The position numbers and the translations under genes were made by a program. A model generated the notes under the pieces. The model did not search any database and was not told the DNA's origin. It worked only from the letters and a program-made list of their open reading frames with translations. From an uncultured Dialister sp. (lineage in GTDB: Bacteria > Bacillota > Negativicutes > Veillonellales > Dialisteraceae): a stretch of DNA of 64,000 nt. The stretch covers positions 38,300-102,299 of the forward strand of contig OMVW01000005.1 in NCBI GenBank assembly GCA_900314595.1. Reading direction: 5' to 3'. Shown here piece by piece: positions 33,045 to 40,831 of this stretch. Each line of letters starts with the position of its first letter. Position 1 is the stretch's first letter.

Positions 33045-34789
33045 GCACCCTCTCCTTTCTCTCTTGCCCCTTCTACAATAGCAATAAATATATCGTCCAT
33101 ATCCGCTTTCGGCTTTCCCAGCTTTTTACGGATTTCAGAAGGACTGCCAATAGCCAGCAGATGTCCGTTATCCTGAATCATAAACCGGTCGCAGTATTCT
33201 GCCTCTTCCATGAAATGAGTGGTAATGATAATCGTAGTCCCTTCCGCGGCAAGCGTCGTAATCTGGCGCCAGAAATTTCTCCTCGCCAGAGGATCGATAC
33301 CGGAAGTCGGTTCATCAAGAAATAAAATTTTCGGTTCATGAAGAAGGGCACAGGCCATGGACAGACGCTGCTTGTAGCCTCCCGGAAGATCCCCCGCCTT
33401 CATTTCAAGCCGGTCGGACAGATAAAACTGCCGGGATACTTCTTCGATTCGTTCTTTTAGCCTTTTAGGCGTAAGTCCGTAAACACCGCCATAAAATTCA
33501 AGGTTTTCCAGGACTGTCATATTGCTGTACAGGGAAAATTTCTGGGCCACATAGCCGATATTCGCCCTGGCCCTTGTCCTTGCCTTTCTTAAATCTACCC
33601 CGGCCACGGAAAGAAATCCGCTGGTTTCGGGCAGAAGACCGCAGAGCATTTTGAAAGTCGTCGTCTTTCCTGCGCCATTTGGTCCGAGAAGTCCGAATAT
33701 TTCTCCTTTGTGCACTTCAAAGGACGTATGGGCGACTGCCGTGAAATCGCCGAATTTCTTCACCAGATCTTTCACGATGATATTGACTTCTTTCGATGGC
33801 CTTCCTCCGCTGTCCAGGGCTTTCTTCTGTTCTTCTGCAGGCGGGAGCATTTCTTTTTCTGCCTGATGGAGAAGAATCATAAATCCGTCCTCCAGCTGCG
33901 GCTCAGCCGGCACTGCTTCCAGCTTCTGCCCTGCCAGGTATGGCACCGGTTCCGTGCCTTTCGTTATAAAATGAACTTCTCCGCCCCTTGGCACCGCATC
34001 TACTACATGGTCCTGATCATCCAGAAGGTGGGCCTGAAGGATGCGGGTCGGCACCCCATGCGCCGGGCGAACCCCGAAACAGTGCCCTTTTCCGATATTT
34101 CTCAAATCCTCAGGACTTCCGTCAGAGAGGATGCGCCCTTTATTTAATACATATACATGAGAGCACATTTCCGCCTCATTCATGTAGGCAGTGCTGACAA
34201 AAACGGAAAGCCCCTCTTCTTTTACAAATTCTTTCAATATTTCCCAGAGCTCCCGGCGGGAAAGAGGATCCACCCCCACCGTCGGTTCATCGAGAAGAAG
34301 CAGATCCGGCGAACGGACCAGTGTGCAGGCAAGGCCAAGTTTCTGTTTCATCCCGCCGGAAAGTTTACCGGCAAACCGGCCGGTAAACCGTTCAAGCCCC
34401 ATCATTTCCAGCAGTTTTTGAAACCGGGCCGGCCTCTTCTCTTTAGGTACCCCATGAAGATCGGCATACAGGTTCATATTTTCTGACACCGTTAAATCTT
34501 CATAGAGACCGAATTTCTGGGGCATGTAGGAAATACGGCTCTGTATTTCTTCCGAATCTTTCACGGAATCAAGCCCCAGTACCGTGAGATTCCCTTCTGT
34601 CGGATCCATCAGTCCGCAGATAAGACGCATGAGAGTGGTCTTACCGGCACCATCGGGTCCGATGACTGCCGTAAGTTCCCCTTTTCTGACTGTCAGGTCG
34701 ATATGATCCAGGGCCGTCAGGAATTTTCCGCCGGATTTAAAAACTTTGGCCAGTTTCTCCGCGCAGATGATCGTATTGTCCAAAGTCAT
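33041..34789 (-). CDS. ybhF: Double-domain ABC exporter ATPase, YbhF type
   Basis: About 582 residues with two complete nucleotide-binding domains in one chain. The first has GPDGAGKTTLMR, LSGGMKQKLGLA and LLLDEPTVGVDP. The second, from about residue 335, has GPNGAGKTTTFKML, a DLPGGYKQRLSMA signature (Pro for the usual Ser) and LFLDEPTSGIDP. Domain duplication in a single chain is typical of YbhF. A GTG (34792) and an ATG (34789) are adjacent; the ATG is taken as start. It energises the two permeases downstream. Confidence 0.93.
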   Translation of the reverse strand: MTLDNTIICAEKLAKVFKSGGKFLTALDHIDLTVRKGELTAVIGPDGAGKTTLMRLICGLMDPTEGNLTVLGLDSVKDSEEIQSRISYMPQKFGLYEDLTVSENMNLYADLHGVPKEKRPARFQKLLEMMGLERFTGRFAGKLSGGMKQKLGLACTLVRSPDLLLLDEPTVGVDPLSRRELWEILKEFVKEEGLSVFVSTAYMNEAEMCSHVYVLNKGRILSDGSPEDLRNIGKGHCFGVRPAHGVPTRILQAHLLDDQDHVVDAVPRGGEVHFITKGTEPVPYLAGQKLEAVPAEPQLEDGFMILLHQAEKEMLPPAEEQKKALDSGGRPSKEVNIIVKDLVKKFGDFTAVAHTSFEVHKGEIFGLLGPNGAGKTTTFKMLCGLLPETSGFLSVAGVDLRKARTRARANIGYVAQKFSLYSNMTVLENLEFYGGVYGLTPKRLKERIEEVSRQFYLSDRLEMKAGDLPGGYKQRLSMACALLHEPKILFLDEPTSGIDPLARRNFWRQITTLAAEGTTIIITTHFMEEAEYCDRFMIQDNGHLLAIGSPSEIRKKLGKPKADMDDIFIAIVEGAREKGEGA

Positions 34790-34795
34790 CACCCT

Positions 34796-35812
34796 TTACA
34801 GTTTCACCTGTACCGTAGCCGGCATACCCATACGGAGTCTGTTATCCGGGTCCGTCACATAGACACGGACTTCATAGAGAAGTGCCGTGCGCAGTTCACT
34901 TGTTTCCACATTTTTAGGAGTAAATTCAGCGGTGGAGGAAATATAGCCCACCTGGCCCTCGATGCTGTTTTTCGGATCACTGTCGATGTAAACTTCTGCC
35001 TTACTTCCTTCATGGATTTTTCCAAGGTCCGTTTCGGGCACATAGACACGGACCCATTTTTTTGAATTCAGGGAAATACGGTACACCGGTTTCTGGGGAA
35101 AAGCCATGTCTCCCGGTTCGAGAAGTCTGGAACGGACAACCCCGTCCGATGGAGCGACAAGTTCAGACTGGGAGAGAGTATACTCCTCCCGTGCCAGGGT
35201 ATTCTTCAAACCTTCCAGCTGCGCTTCGCCGGCTGCCACATCTTCGCTTCTGGGACCTGCAATAGCAAGATTATTGGCTTCTCTGGCCTGATTCATCTGT
35301 GCTTCTGCCACTTTCAGCTTTGTCTGTGCATCTTCCAGTACCTGGCGGCTCACTGATTTTCCCTTAGATGCATTGTAAGCATCCAGTTTTCTCTGATAAT
35401 CAGCAGCGAGGAAATCTCTTTCCGCCTCCGCTGCATCTACCTTTGCCCTGGCCTGAGCCAGATCTTCGGCGCGGGTACCATGATGAAGCTTGTCCACCTG
35501 GGCTTCCTGGGCGCCTATATTGGCCTTTGTCACTGCAATCTGGTGCATGAGGTCTTCTGTTTCCAGTCTGGCCAGTACCTGGCCTTTCGTCACCTGGTCC
35601 CCTTCTTCCACATACATTTCAGAAATACGGTCACTGTTTCTGAAAGCCAGAGAAACTTCGCGAAGGTCCACATTCCCTTTCAGCGTCAGTTGGGAGGCCG
35701 CTTCCCTTTCAGCGCTCTTTTCCCTGTACATATAGGATCCAAAGCCCAGCACAACGATGACGATGAGCAGGATGACGATGATTTTTTTATTTGACTTGAT
35801 TTTTTCCAGCAT
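34796..35812 (-). CDS. ybhG: Periplasmic adaptor (HlyD/YbhG type) of the ABC exporter
   Basis: 338 residues. A single N-terminal membrane anchor (KIIVILLIVIVVLGFGSYMY) is followed by a lipoyl half (VEEGDQVTKGQVLARLETED). A coiled-coil hairpin of about 110 residues (KVDAAEAERDFLAADYQRKL and neighbours) comes next, then the second lipoyl half (SELVAPSDGVVRSRLLEPGD) and a beta-barrel domain. It bridges the YbhFSR pump to the outer-membrane channel encoded just upstream. The hairpin is long enough to contact a TolC-like channel. Confidence 0.93.
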   Translation of the reverse strand: MLEKIKSNKKIIVILLIVIVVLGFGSYMYREKSAEREAASQLTLKGNVDLREVSLAFRNSDRISEMYVEEGDQVTKGQVLARLETEDLMHQIAVTKANIGAQEAQVDKLHHGTRAEDLAQARAKVDAAEAERDFLAADYQRKLDAYNASKGKSVSRQVLEDAQTKLKVAEAQMNQAREANNLAIAGPRSEDVAAGEAQLEGLKNTLAREEYTLSQSELVAPSDGVVRSRLLEPGDMAFPQKPVYRISLNSKKWVRVYVPETDLGKIHEGSKAEVYIDSDPKNSIEGQVGYISSTAEFTPKNVETSELRTALLYEVRVYVTDPDNRLRMGMPATVQVKL

Positions 35813-35830
35813 TTTTCTGCACCTCTGCCC

Positions 35831-37336
35831 TTACTTTACCTCAACTGCTGCCAGTTCTCTTTCATCCAGCGGTTTCCAGCCGCCGCCCAGCGCTTTGAAA
35901 AGGGAAATCATATCTGTCAGTTCCTGTCCTTTGGCCAGAGTATAGTTCTGGTCAAGAGAGAGGTAATGTCTCTCTGCATCAAGGACTCCCATATAATCGG
36001 AAAGGCCGTAACGGAACTGGTTCCGGGAAAGCTCCAGCGCTTCCTTTGCCTTGTTTCTGCCCTGTTCCAGGGAATCTTTCCTGATTTTATCCTGAGAGAC
36101 GGCAGTCATGGAATTCCTGACTTCCGCCGCCGCTTTGAGCACTGTATTTTCAAATTCTGCCTGTCTTTCCGTTTCCCTTGCGCTCTGGATTTCCACCTGC
36201 TTCCTGAGAGCTCCCCCGTTAAAAAGGGGATACGTCACGGAAGGCGTAAATCCAAAGGTCCTGGCACCGGCGGAAAAGAGGCTGCCTCCCAGAGTGGCAA
36301 ATCCCAGAAGTCCCAGGATGGAAAATTTCGGTTTCAATTCCGCTCTGGCTTCCTTCGTTTTTGCAATCTGGGAAAGCCAGGCCATTTCTGCCGCATGCAC
36401 GTCCGGCCGCTGGCGGAGCACATCGGCGGGGACAGCATTGTAAAGCTCTGCGTCTATCTCCGGAAGGGGTGCCGGTTTCATGAGTTTTTCATTGAGCTCT
36501 CCGGGAATAGTACCGGTCAGTATGGAAATACGATTGAGGGTCCCGGCTATATCTTTCTTCAGTTCCGGAATTTTTGATTCTGATTCATGAAGCGTGTAAG
36601 AAGCCTGATCCGCCGGCAGGGCGGAAAGAAGTCCTTTATCCTCATTCACCTGAAGAAGGTTCAGATTTTCTTTCTGGTTTTTTATATGGGCTTCCGTCAC
36701 CGCCAGTTCTTCCTGCAGGGTCCGGAGGGTAATATAATTCATGGCCACTTCGGCTGAAATGGACACCCAGGTGCTGTAAAGCATGCCTTCCCGGGCGGAG
36801 AGGGCATATTCGGAAGATTTCACATTTGCCCGGTTCTTTCCCCACACGTCAAATTCCCAGGACGCATCGATTCCTGCATAACTCAGATTATGATCGGTTT
36901 CAATGCCCATGCCCGGCATCTTTTTCATGGCAGACGGAGTCACATCGGAAACAATCGTATCCGGCGCTTCCGCCCTCGCCCATCCGGCACCGGCCTGCAG
37001 CCAGGGCACTCTCGATGCTTTACTGATCCCTACGGCCGCTCTTGCTTCCCGGAGTTTTCCTCCCGCCGATACCAGGTCCCTGTTATTGGCAAGAGATAGA
37101 TGAATCAGTTCTTCCAGTGTATCGTCATGAAACAGGGTCCACCACTCGGAAAGGAGCTCCGGCGAAAGAGCCGCTCCCTTTTTTTCTATATAATATGGAT
37201 TCTCATACTTCCCTGCCAGGCTTGTCCAGGAAGTTTGACGATAGTCCATGTCCTCTGCCCCTGCTGCCTGCGGGAAAGCGCCCAGGGCAGCCATGAGGAT
37301 CCATGCGCAAAGGGCCGCTTTCTTTTTCCTGTCCAT
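35831..37336 (-). CDS. TolC/NodT-family outer-membrane efflux channel
   Basis: About 501 residues with an uncleaved-looking start of KKKAALCAWILMAALGAFPQ and AGA cleavage region; no clear lipobox, unlike many NodT proteins. Two OEP repeats are visible, with LLSEWWTLFHDDTLEELIHL, the VPADVLRQRPDVHAAEMAWL motif and TYPLFNGGALR. ATG at 37336 is 7 nt from GGGGAGG and preferred to the GTG one codon upstream. As first gene of the operon it completes a self-contained tripartite ABC exporter across both membranes, which is direct evidence for a diderm cell. Confidence 0.93.
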   Translation of the reverse strand: MDRKKKAALCAWILMAALGAFPQAAGAEDMDYRQTSWTSLAGKYENPYYIEKKGAALSPELLSEWWTLFHDDTLEELIHLSLANNRDLVSAGGKLREARAAVGISKASRVPWLQAGAGWARAEAPDTIVSDVTPSAMKKMPGMGIETDHNLSYAGIDASWEFDVWGKNRANVKSSEYALSAREGMLYSTWVSISAEVAMNYITLRTLQEELAVTEAHIKNQKENLNLLQVNEDKGLLSALPADQASYTLHESESKIPELKKDIAGTLNRISILTGTIPGELNEKLMKPAPLPEIDAELYNAVPADVLRQRPDVHAAEMAWLSQIAKTKEARAELKPKFSILGLLGFATLGGSLFSAGARTFGFTPSVTYPLFNGGALRKQVEIQSARETERQAEFENTVLKAAAEVRNSMTAVSQDKIRKDSLEQGRNKAKEALELSRNQFRYGLSDYMGVLDAERHYLSLDQNYTLAKGQELTDMISLFKALGGGWKPLDERELAAVEVK

Positions 37337-37422
37337 CACTTTACCTCCCCTGTCGGTGCTATAGAATGTATCCGGTCAGGTATTTCCGGAATACGGACAA
37401 AATTTTTCTTATTGATGGCCTC

Positions 37423-37451
37423 ATTGTATCAAATTCAAATTTGAATTTCAA
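37423..37451 (-). promoter_or_regulatory. Promoter of the exporter operon with an 18-bp palindromic operator in the spacer
   Basis: On the minus strand TTGAAA (-35, 37446-37451), a 17-nt spacer and TACAAT (-10, 37423-37428). The perfect palindrome AAATTCAAATTTGAATTT covers 37431-37448, that is nearly the whole spacer and part of the -35. Its length and position suit a TetR dimer. The operon's own TetR gene makes it the expected ligand. Confidence 0.75.
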
Positions 37452-37507
37452 TTATTTAACCTGTCAAATTTAATAAAAATCTAATAAAATTTTCCCTTCA
37501 TTTTGTA

Positions 37508-37624
37508 CTATACGTATAGAAGGCAGTAAAGCTTTTCATCAGCACCTGTTCGTGCACAATTTCCGGAAAACAGATGGAAAGGCTGAGCCCCTTCGAAAGC
37601 GGTACCGCAAATCAAAAATTTCAT
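37508..37624 (-). CDS. Possible 38-residue small protein
   Basis: In the 200 bp between the exporter promoter and the flavin-reductase terminator. AAAGGG lies 6 nt before an ATG at 37624. The product begins MKFLICGTAFEGAQPFHLFS and ends CLLYV before TAG at 37508. There is no homology that I recognise and no separate promoter is evident. The same stretch can instead fold (GGCTGAG with CTCAGC over about 55 nt), so it might be a structured RNA on the other strand. Confidence 0.25.
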   Translation of the reverse strand: MKFLICGTAFEGAQPFHLFSGNCARTGADEKLYCLLYV

Positions 37625-37649
37625 ACAAGCCCTTTCTCAGCTCTAACAA

Positions 37650-37700
37650 ACGCAAACCGGCGGGAATTGATGATCTACTCATCTTCCCGCCGGTTTGCGT
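37650..37700. terminator. Long-stem terminator after the flavin-reductase gene
   Basis: ACGCAAACCGGCGGGAA pairs perfectly with its complement (17 bp) around a 17-nt loop. The tails (TTTGTT on minus, GTTTTAAA on plus) are moderate on both strands. Confidence 0.8.
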
Positions 37701-37722
37701 GTTTTAAATGATCTTCCTGTTA

Positions 37723-37765
37723 TGCTAAACACTAACAACTAAAAACTAACCACTAATCACTCTTT
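37723..37765 (-). repeat. Family A short-word repeat array (inverted orientation)
   Basis: The plus strand reads GCTAAACACTAACAACTAAA, then AACTAACCACTAATCACT. It overlaps the 3' end of the flavin-reductase gene and precedes its terminator in transcription order. Confidence 0.65.
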
Positions 37766-38272
37766 TTTCAGCACTTTCACGATTTCACCCATGTAAATGC
37801 TGTGATTGTTATTGGCATGATTGCCGGAATTCCACGCTTCATAGACTTCATGGTTCGTGTAGAATTCTTCCTTCATTTCATGGGTATAAATCTTTTTGCA
37901 GACGAAAATGAGGTCTGCTTCTTCAACGCCTGTCGCCGTATCACCGATGAATGCAGGATGAAGCCCGCTGCCTTCAAATTTATCGCCATCCCTGCCGGAA
38001 TGAGAACCCATGTAGCTTTCCTGTTTCTTATAGGATTCCGGCAGGAAAGACAGGGTGAAATAATCCTGGGAATCGAGAATGATCTTCGTATAGCGGGTCT
38101 GGCGGATATAGACCGTGGCCACCGGCTTTCTCCACATGATGCCGAAACCGCCCCAGGTGACCAGCATGGGGTTGCACTTTTCTTTATTTCCTGCCGTGAC
38201 AAGGCAGTACTTCGTGAGGTCGGTAAACGGATTGATGCCGCATTCTGCGACGGGAATTTCTTTAAAGGACAT
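37757..38272 (-). CDS. Flavin reductase-like protein (FMN-binding split barrel)
   Basis: About 171 residues. The ATG at 38272 follows GAGAGGAGACTTACC, preferred to the one at 38320. The flavoprotein signature is visible: KYCLVTAGNKEKCNPMLVTW, GGFGIMWRKPVATVYIRQTR and FTLSFLPESYKKQESYMGSH. These proteins bind FMN and reduce it or act as small flavoproteins in anaerobes. The role is not known. It is divergent from an EamA exporter and shares its regulatory region. Confidence 0.88.
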   Translation of the reverse strand: MSFKEIPVAECGINPFTDLTKYCLVTAGNKEKCNPMLVTWGGFGIMWRKPVATVYIRQTRYTKIILDSQDYFTLSFLPESYKKQESYMGSHSGRDGDKFEGSGLHPAFIGDTATGVEEADLIFVCKKIYTHEMKEEFYTNHEVYEAWNSGNHANNNHSIYMGEIVKVLKKE

Positions 38273-38303
38273 GGTAAGTCTCCTCTCTATAAAATCTATG
38301 AAA

Positions 38304-38347
38304 ATTATACCATATTTCATCTGTCTTTAAGAAAAATATGGTAAAAT
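38304..38347. promoter_or_regulatory. Divergent promoters embedded in an inverted repeat
   Basis: ACCATATTT (38309-38317) and AAATATGGT (38334-38342) form a 9-bp inverted repeat. Minus strand: TGGTATAAT with -10 at 38304-38309. Plus strand: TGGTAAAAT with -10 at 38342-38347. The two -10 elements are thus mirror images overlapping the repeat arms, so one dimeric regulator could control both genes. Confidence 0.5.
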
Positions 38348-38373
38348 AAGTGCACCTTGAAAAGGAGACTGCC

Positions 38374-39225
38374 ATGACACAAAGACAAGCCGATTTACTT
38401 TTACTGAGCGCCGCTTTTCTCTGGGGCTCTTCCTACGGCCTCATGAAGCTGGGAGCGGAAACGCTTACACCCGTTTCCATCGCTTCCATGCGCTGTCTTT
38501 TTGCCTTTCTCATCCTCTGCCCCTTTTTCCTGAAAAGATTAAGAAATACAACGGCAGAAATACTCAAATACAGTGCCATCACCGGTTTTCTCATAGCCGG
38601 CGTCTTTATCGGTGTCATTTACGGGGTCATCGGTACGTCGGCAAGTACCGCAGGATTCCTGATTTCCACCTCCGTCATCATGGTGCCCCTTCTTCATGCC
38701 ATTTTCACGGGTAAATGGCCGTCTCTTCCCGTTTCAGCAGGAACCATCATCGTCACCGCCGGACTTCTTATCTTTAACGGAGTCACCGGCTTCACGATGG
38801 ATCAGGGATTTATCCTCTGCTTAGGTGCCGCTTTTCTCTATGCGTTGGATATCCTTTTCACAAATACCTTTGCCCGACGCATCGATTCTTTGCTCCTTGG
38901 CATCTGGCAGCTTTTCTTTGCAGCCATCTTTGCGGGAATCGTCAGTTTTGCCCTTGAAAATCCCATATGTCCCTCCACCATCAATGAATGGGTAAGCGTC
39001 CTGGGTCTCGCCATCTTTTCCACCGCCTGGGGTTTCACCGTGCAGGCCATGGCCCAGGAATATACGACTCCCGAGCGGGCAGCCTTTATCTTTTCCCTGG
39101 AGCCTGTCTTTGCAGCCATCTTTGCTTTCTTTGTGCTGGATGAAGAAATGGGAATCACTGCCCTTCTCGGGGCAGCGCTCATTCTTATTGGCGTATGGGT
39201 GGCAGGAATCAAGCGGAAAAATTGA
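38374..39225 (+). CDS. EamA/DMT-family transporter
   Basis: About 283 residues with ten membrane helices in two EamA repeats: ADLLLLSAAFLWGSSYGLMK at the start and FILCLGAAFLYALDILFTNT at about 140. The second repeat ends with LEPVFAAIFAFFVLDEEMG then ALLGAALILIGVWVAG. The family exports amino acids or other metabolites. AAGGAGACTGCC sets the ATG at 38374. It is the only gene on its transcript, divergent from the flavin reductase. Confidence 0.92.
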   Translation: MTQRQADLLLLSAAFLWGSSYGLMKLGAETLTPVSIASMRCLFAFLILCPFFLKRLRNTTAEILKYSAITGFLIAGVFIGVIYGVIGTSASTAGFLISTSVIMVPLLHAIFTGKWPSLPVSAGTIIVTAGLLIFNGVTGFTMDQGFILCLGAAFLYALDILFTNTFARRIDSLLLGIWQLFFAAIFAGIVSFALENPICPSTINEWVSVLGLAIFSTAWGFTVQAMAQEYTTPERAAFIFSLEPVFAAIFAFFVLDEEMGITALLGAALILIGVWVAGIKRKN

Positions 39226-39258
39226 AAATATACATTATTTTCAGAGGCTTTGCAGGTT

Positions 39259-39287
39259 ACGTTTTTAGTTCTTGGTTTTTAGTGAAA
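39259..39287 (+). repeat. Family A repeat array, left arm
   Basis: CGTTTTTAGTTCTTGGTTTT then TAGTG, after the EamA stop. The inverted right arm is at 39412-39452 and two terminators lie between. Confidence 0.55.
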
Positions 39288-39289
39288 TC

Positions 39290-39312
39290 AGGCGCCTGAG
39301 GCGCCTTTTTTT
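39290..39312 (+). terminator. Terminator after the EamA gene
   Basis: AGGCGCC-tga-GGCGCCT followed by seven T. Confidence 0.88.
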
Positions 39313-39319
39313 ATATATA

Positions 39320-39360
39320 AAAAAGGATTTGAAAGAGCAGAGACCTTTCAAATCCTTTTT
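39320..39360 (-). terminator. Terminator after the AlaX-type gene
   Basis: AAAAAGGATTTGAAAG pairs with CTTTCAAATCCTTTTT; the tail on the minus strand is TTTTTTATATATAA. Confidence 0.85.
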
Positions 39361-39411
39361 AACAGATATTTCACAGGAGAGTCATTCTGATAATCTGCAG
39401 CCAGGCACTGC

Positions 39412-39452
39412 ATGCTAAAACTAATTACTAATTACTAACGGCTGACAGCTTC
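39412..39452 (-). repeat. Family A repeat array, right arm (inverted)
   Basis: The plus strand reads GCTAAAACTAATTACTAATT, then ACTAACGGCTGACAGCTTC, ending 2 nt before the AlaX-type stop codon. Same words as 9417-9437. Confidence 0.7.
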
Positions 39453-39453
39453 A

Positions 39454-40614
39454 TTATTGATTCAGCCCGTCCACCAGCGCTTCCACATCGGAAAGTTCAC
39501 ACTGGAAGGACCCCTGCATGATATCTTTGCCGCCGCCCCGGCCGTGAAGCTGCTGATTCCAAACTTTAAGAAGTGGTTTCAGGTTCGTACTCGGGCTGCC
39601 GATGGCGAAGTTCAGGGACTTCTCATCTTTCTTCGATACGAGGAAGATGATTTCCGCTGCTTTTTCCGCAATCAGGTATTCGCAGAATTTCCGGAGTTCC
39701 ATGGGACCCATACCTTCTTCGGCAAGGAGCACGGCTTTCTTTCCTTCCGGGATGGAAGCCCTTCTCATGGTGAAGTACCGTTTATTCATTTCGCTGATTT
39801 TCTGGCGGAGGTCCAGTACGTCTTTTTCCACTTTTTCGATGGCTTTCACCGTTTCATAGGGCTTCACGGAGAAACGGACCGCAATATCCCGGTTCAGTTC
39901 ATGGATGGTATCATAGTCTTCCATGGCCCTTCTGCCGCAGACGAGTTCGATGCGCACTCCACCTTTATGGTTCATGAGGGAAAGGACTTTGATGAGTCCG
40001 ATTTCGCCGGTCCTTCTCACATGGGTACCGCAACAGGCGCAGATATCGCCTCCCGGGAATTCCACGATTCTGACTTTACCGGTGAGTTCAATCTTGGAAC
40101 GGTAGGGAATGGTTTTCAGTTCTTCCGGGGTCGGGAAGGTGATCTTTGTTTCCACATTATCATAAATGAGCTGATTGGCCTGTTTCTCTATTTCTTTAGC
40201 ATCTTCCCAGGTCATAGGTCCATTGAAGTCCACAGTAACGATCTGGTCCATGTGGAAACCCACATTATCATACTTGAATTTCTTGTGCACCAGTCCGGAA
40301 TAGATGTGTTCGCCGGAGTGGTTCTGCATGAAATCAAAACGCCTCTGCCAGTCAATCACTCCATGCACCCGGCTGCCCACAGCCAGCGGTTTATCCGTAT
40401 AATGGACTACAAGGCCGTCTTTGCGATGAACGTCCAGCACCTTCGCATCTCCCAGGGTTCCATGGTCCCCGGGCTGTCCGCCGCCTTCCGGATAAAAAGC
40501 CGTATCATCGAGAATGACCTCGAAATGCTTTTTCCCTTCCTTGCAGGCAGTTACAGTGGCATCAAATTCCTTCAGATAAGGATTCTTATAAAAAAGTTCG
40601 CTCATTTCTTCCAT
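39454..40614 (-). CDS. Alanyl-tRNA editing protein (AlaX-L type, with DHHA1 domain)
   Basis: 386 residues. It hydrolyses mischarged Ser-tRNA(Ala) in trans. The N-terminal half has DDTAFYPEGGGQPGDHGTLG. Zinc ligands are in QNHSGEHIYSGL and GGDICACCGTHVRRTGEIG (HxxxH ... CxxxH). The C-terminal part is a DHHA1 domain with GRGGGKDIMQG. The aminoacylation domain of AlaRS is absent, so it is a stand-alone editor. AAGGAGG lies 8 nt before the ATG. Single gene with its own terminator. Confidence 0.92.
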   Translation of the reverse strand: MEEMSELFYKNPYLKEFDATVTACKEGKKHFEVILDDTAFYPEGGGQPGDHGTLGDAKVLDVHRKDGLVVHYTDKPLAVGSRVHGVIDWQRRFDFMQNHSGEHIYSGLVHKKFKYDNVGFHMDQIVTVDFNGPMTWEDAKEIEKQANQLIYDNVETKITFPTPEELKTIPYRSKIELTGKVRIVEFPGGDICACCGTHVRRTGEIGLIKVLSLMNHKGGVRIELVCGRRAMEDYDTIHELNRDIAVRFSVKPYETVKAIEKVEKDVLDLRQKISEMNKRYFTMRRASIPEGKKAVLLAEEGMGPMELRKFCEYLIAEKAAEIIFLVSKKDEKSLNFAIGSPSTNLKPLLKVWNQQLHGRGGGKDIMQGSFQCELSDVEALVDGLNQ

Positions 40615-40696
40615 GAGAAATTCCTCCTTTGCATGTTATTAATCATGACACACTTTGTGAAATTGGTCCAGTGGTTTTTGGAAATAAGAAGGGAGT

Positions 40697-40737
40697 CTTT
40701 AGTTGTCAGTGATTAGCCGTTAGCTTTTGGCTGCCAG
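40697..40737 (+). repeat. Family A short-word repeat array
   Basis: TCTTTAGTTGTCAGTGATTA then GCCGTTAGCTTTTGGCTGCC. Here it lies upstream of two divergent genes, with no terminator next to it, an exception to the usual placing. Confidence 0.7.
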
Positions 40738-40784
40738 TTTCGTCACAATATTTTTAAACAGATTGTCAAATTTCTGTTGCCATT

Positions 40785-40793
40785 TGGTATAAT
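40785..40793 (+). promoter_or_regulatory. Extended -10 promoter of the lipid-kinase gene
   Basis: TTGGTATAAT with TATAAT at 40788-40793. TTGTCA lies 19 nt upstream, which is long, so the extended TGG element probably matters. Confidence 0.6.
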
Positions 40794-40831
40794 AGAAGTA
40801 ATATGACTATTTATTTGGGAGGGAGTCATTC

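Noticed and set aside
39290..39312. The GGCGCCtgaGGCGCC palindrome as a protein operator
   Set aside because: It is followed at once by seven T after a stop codon, which fits a plain terminator.
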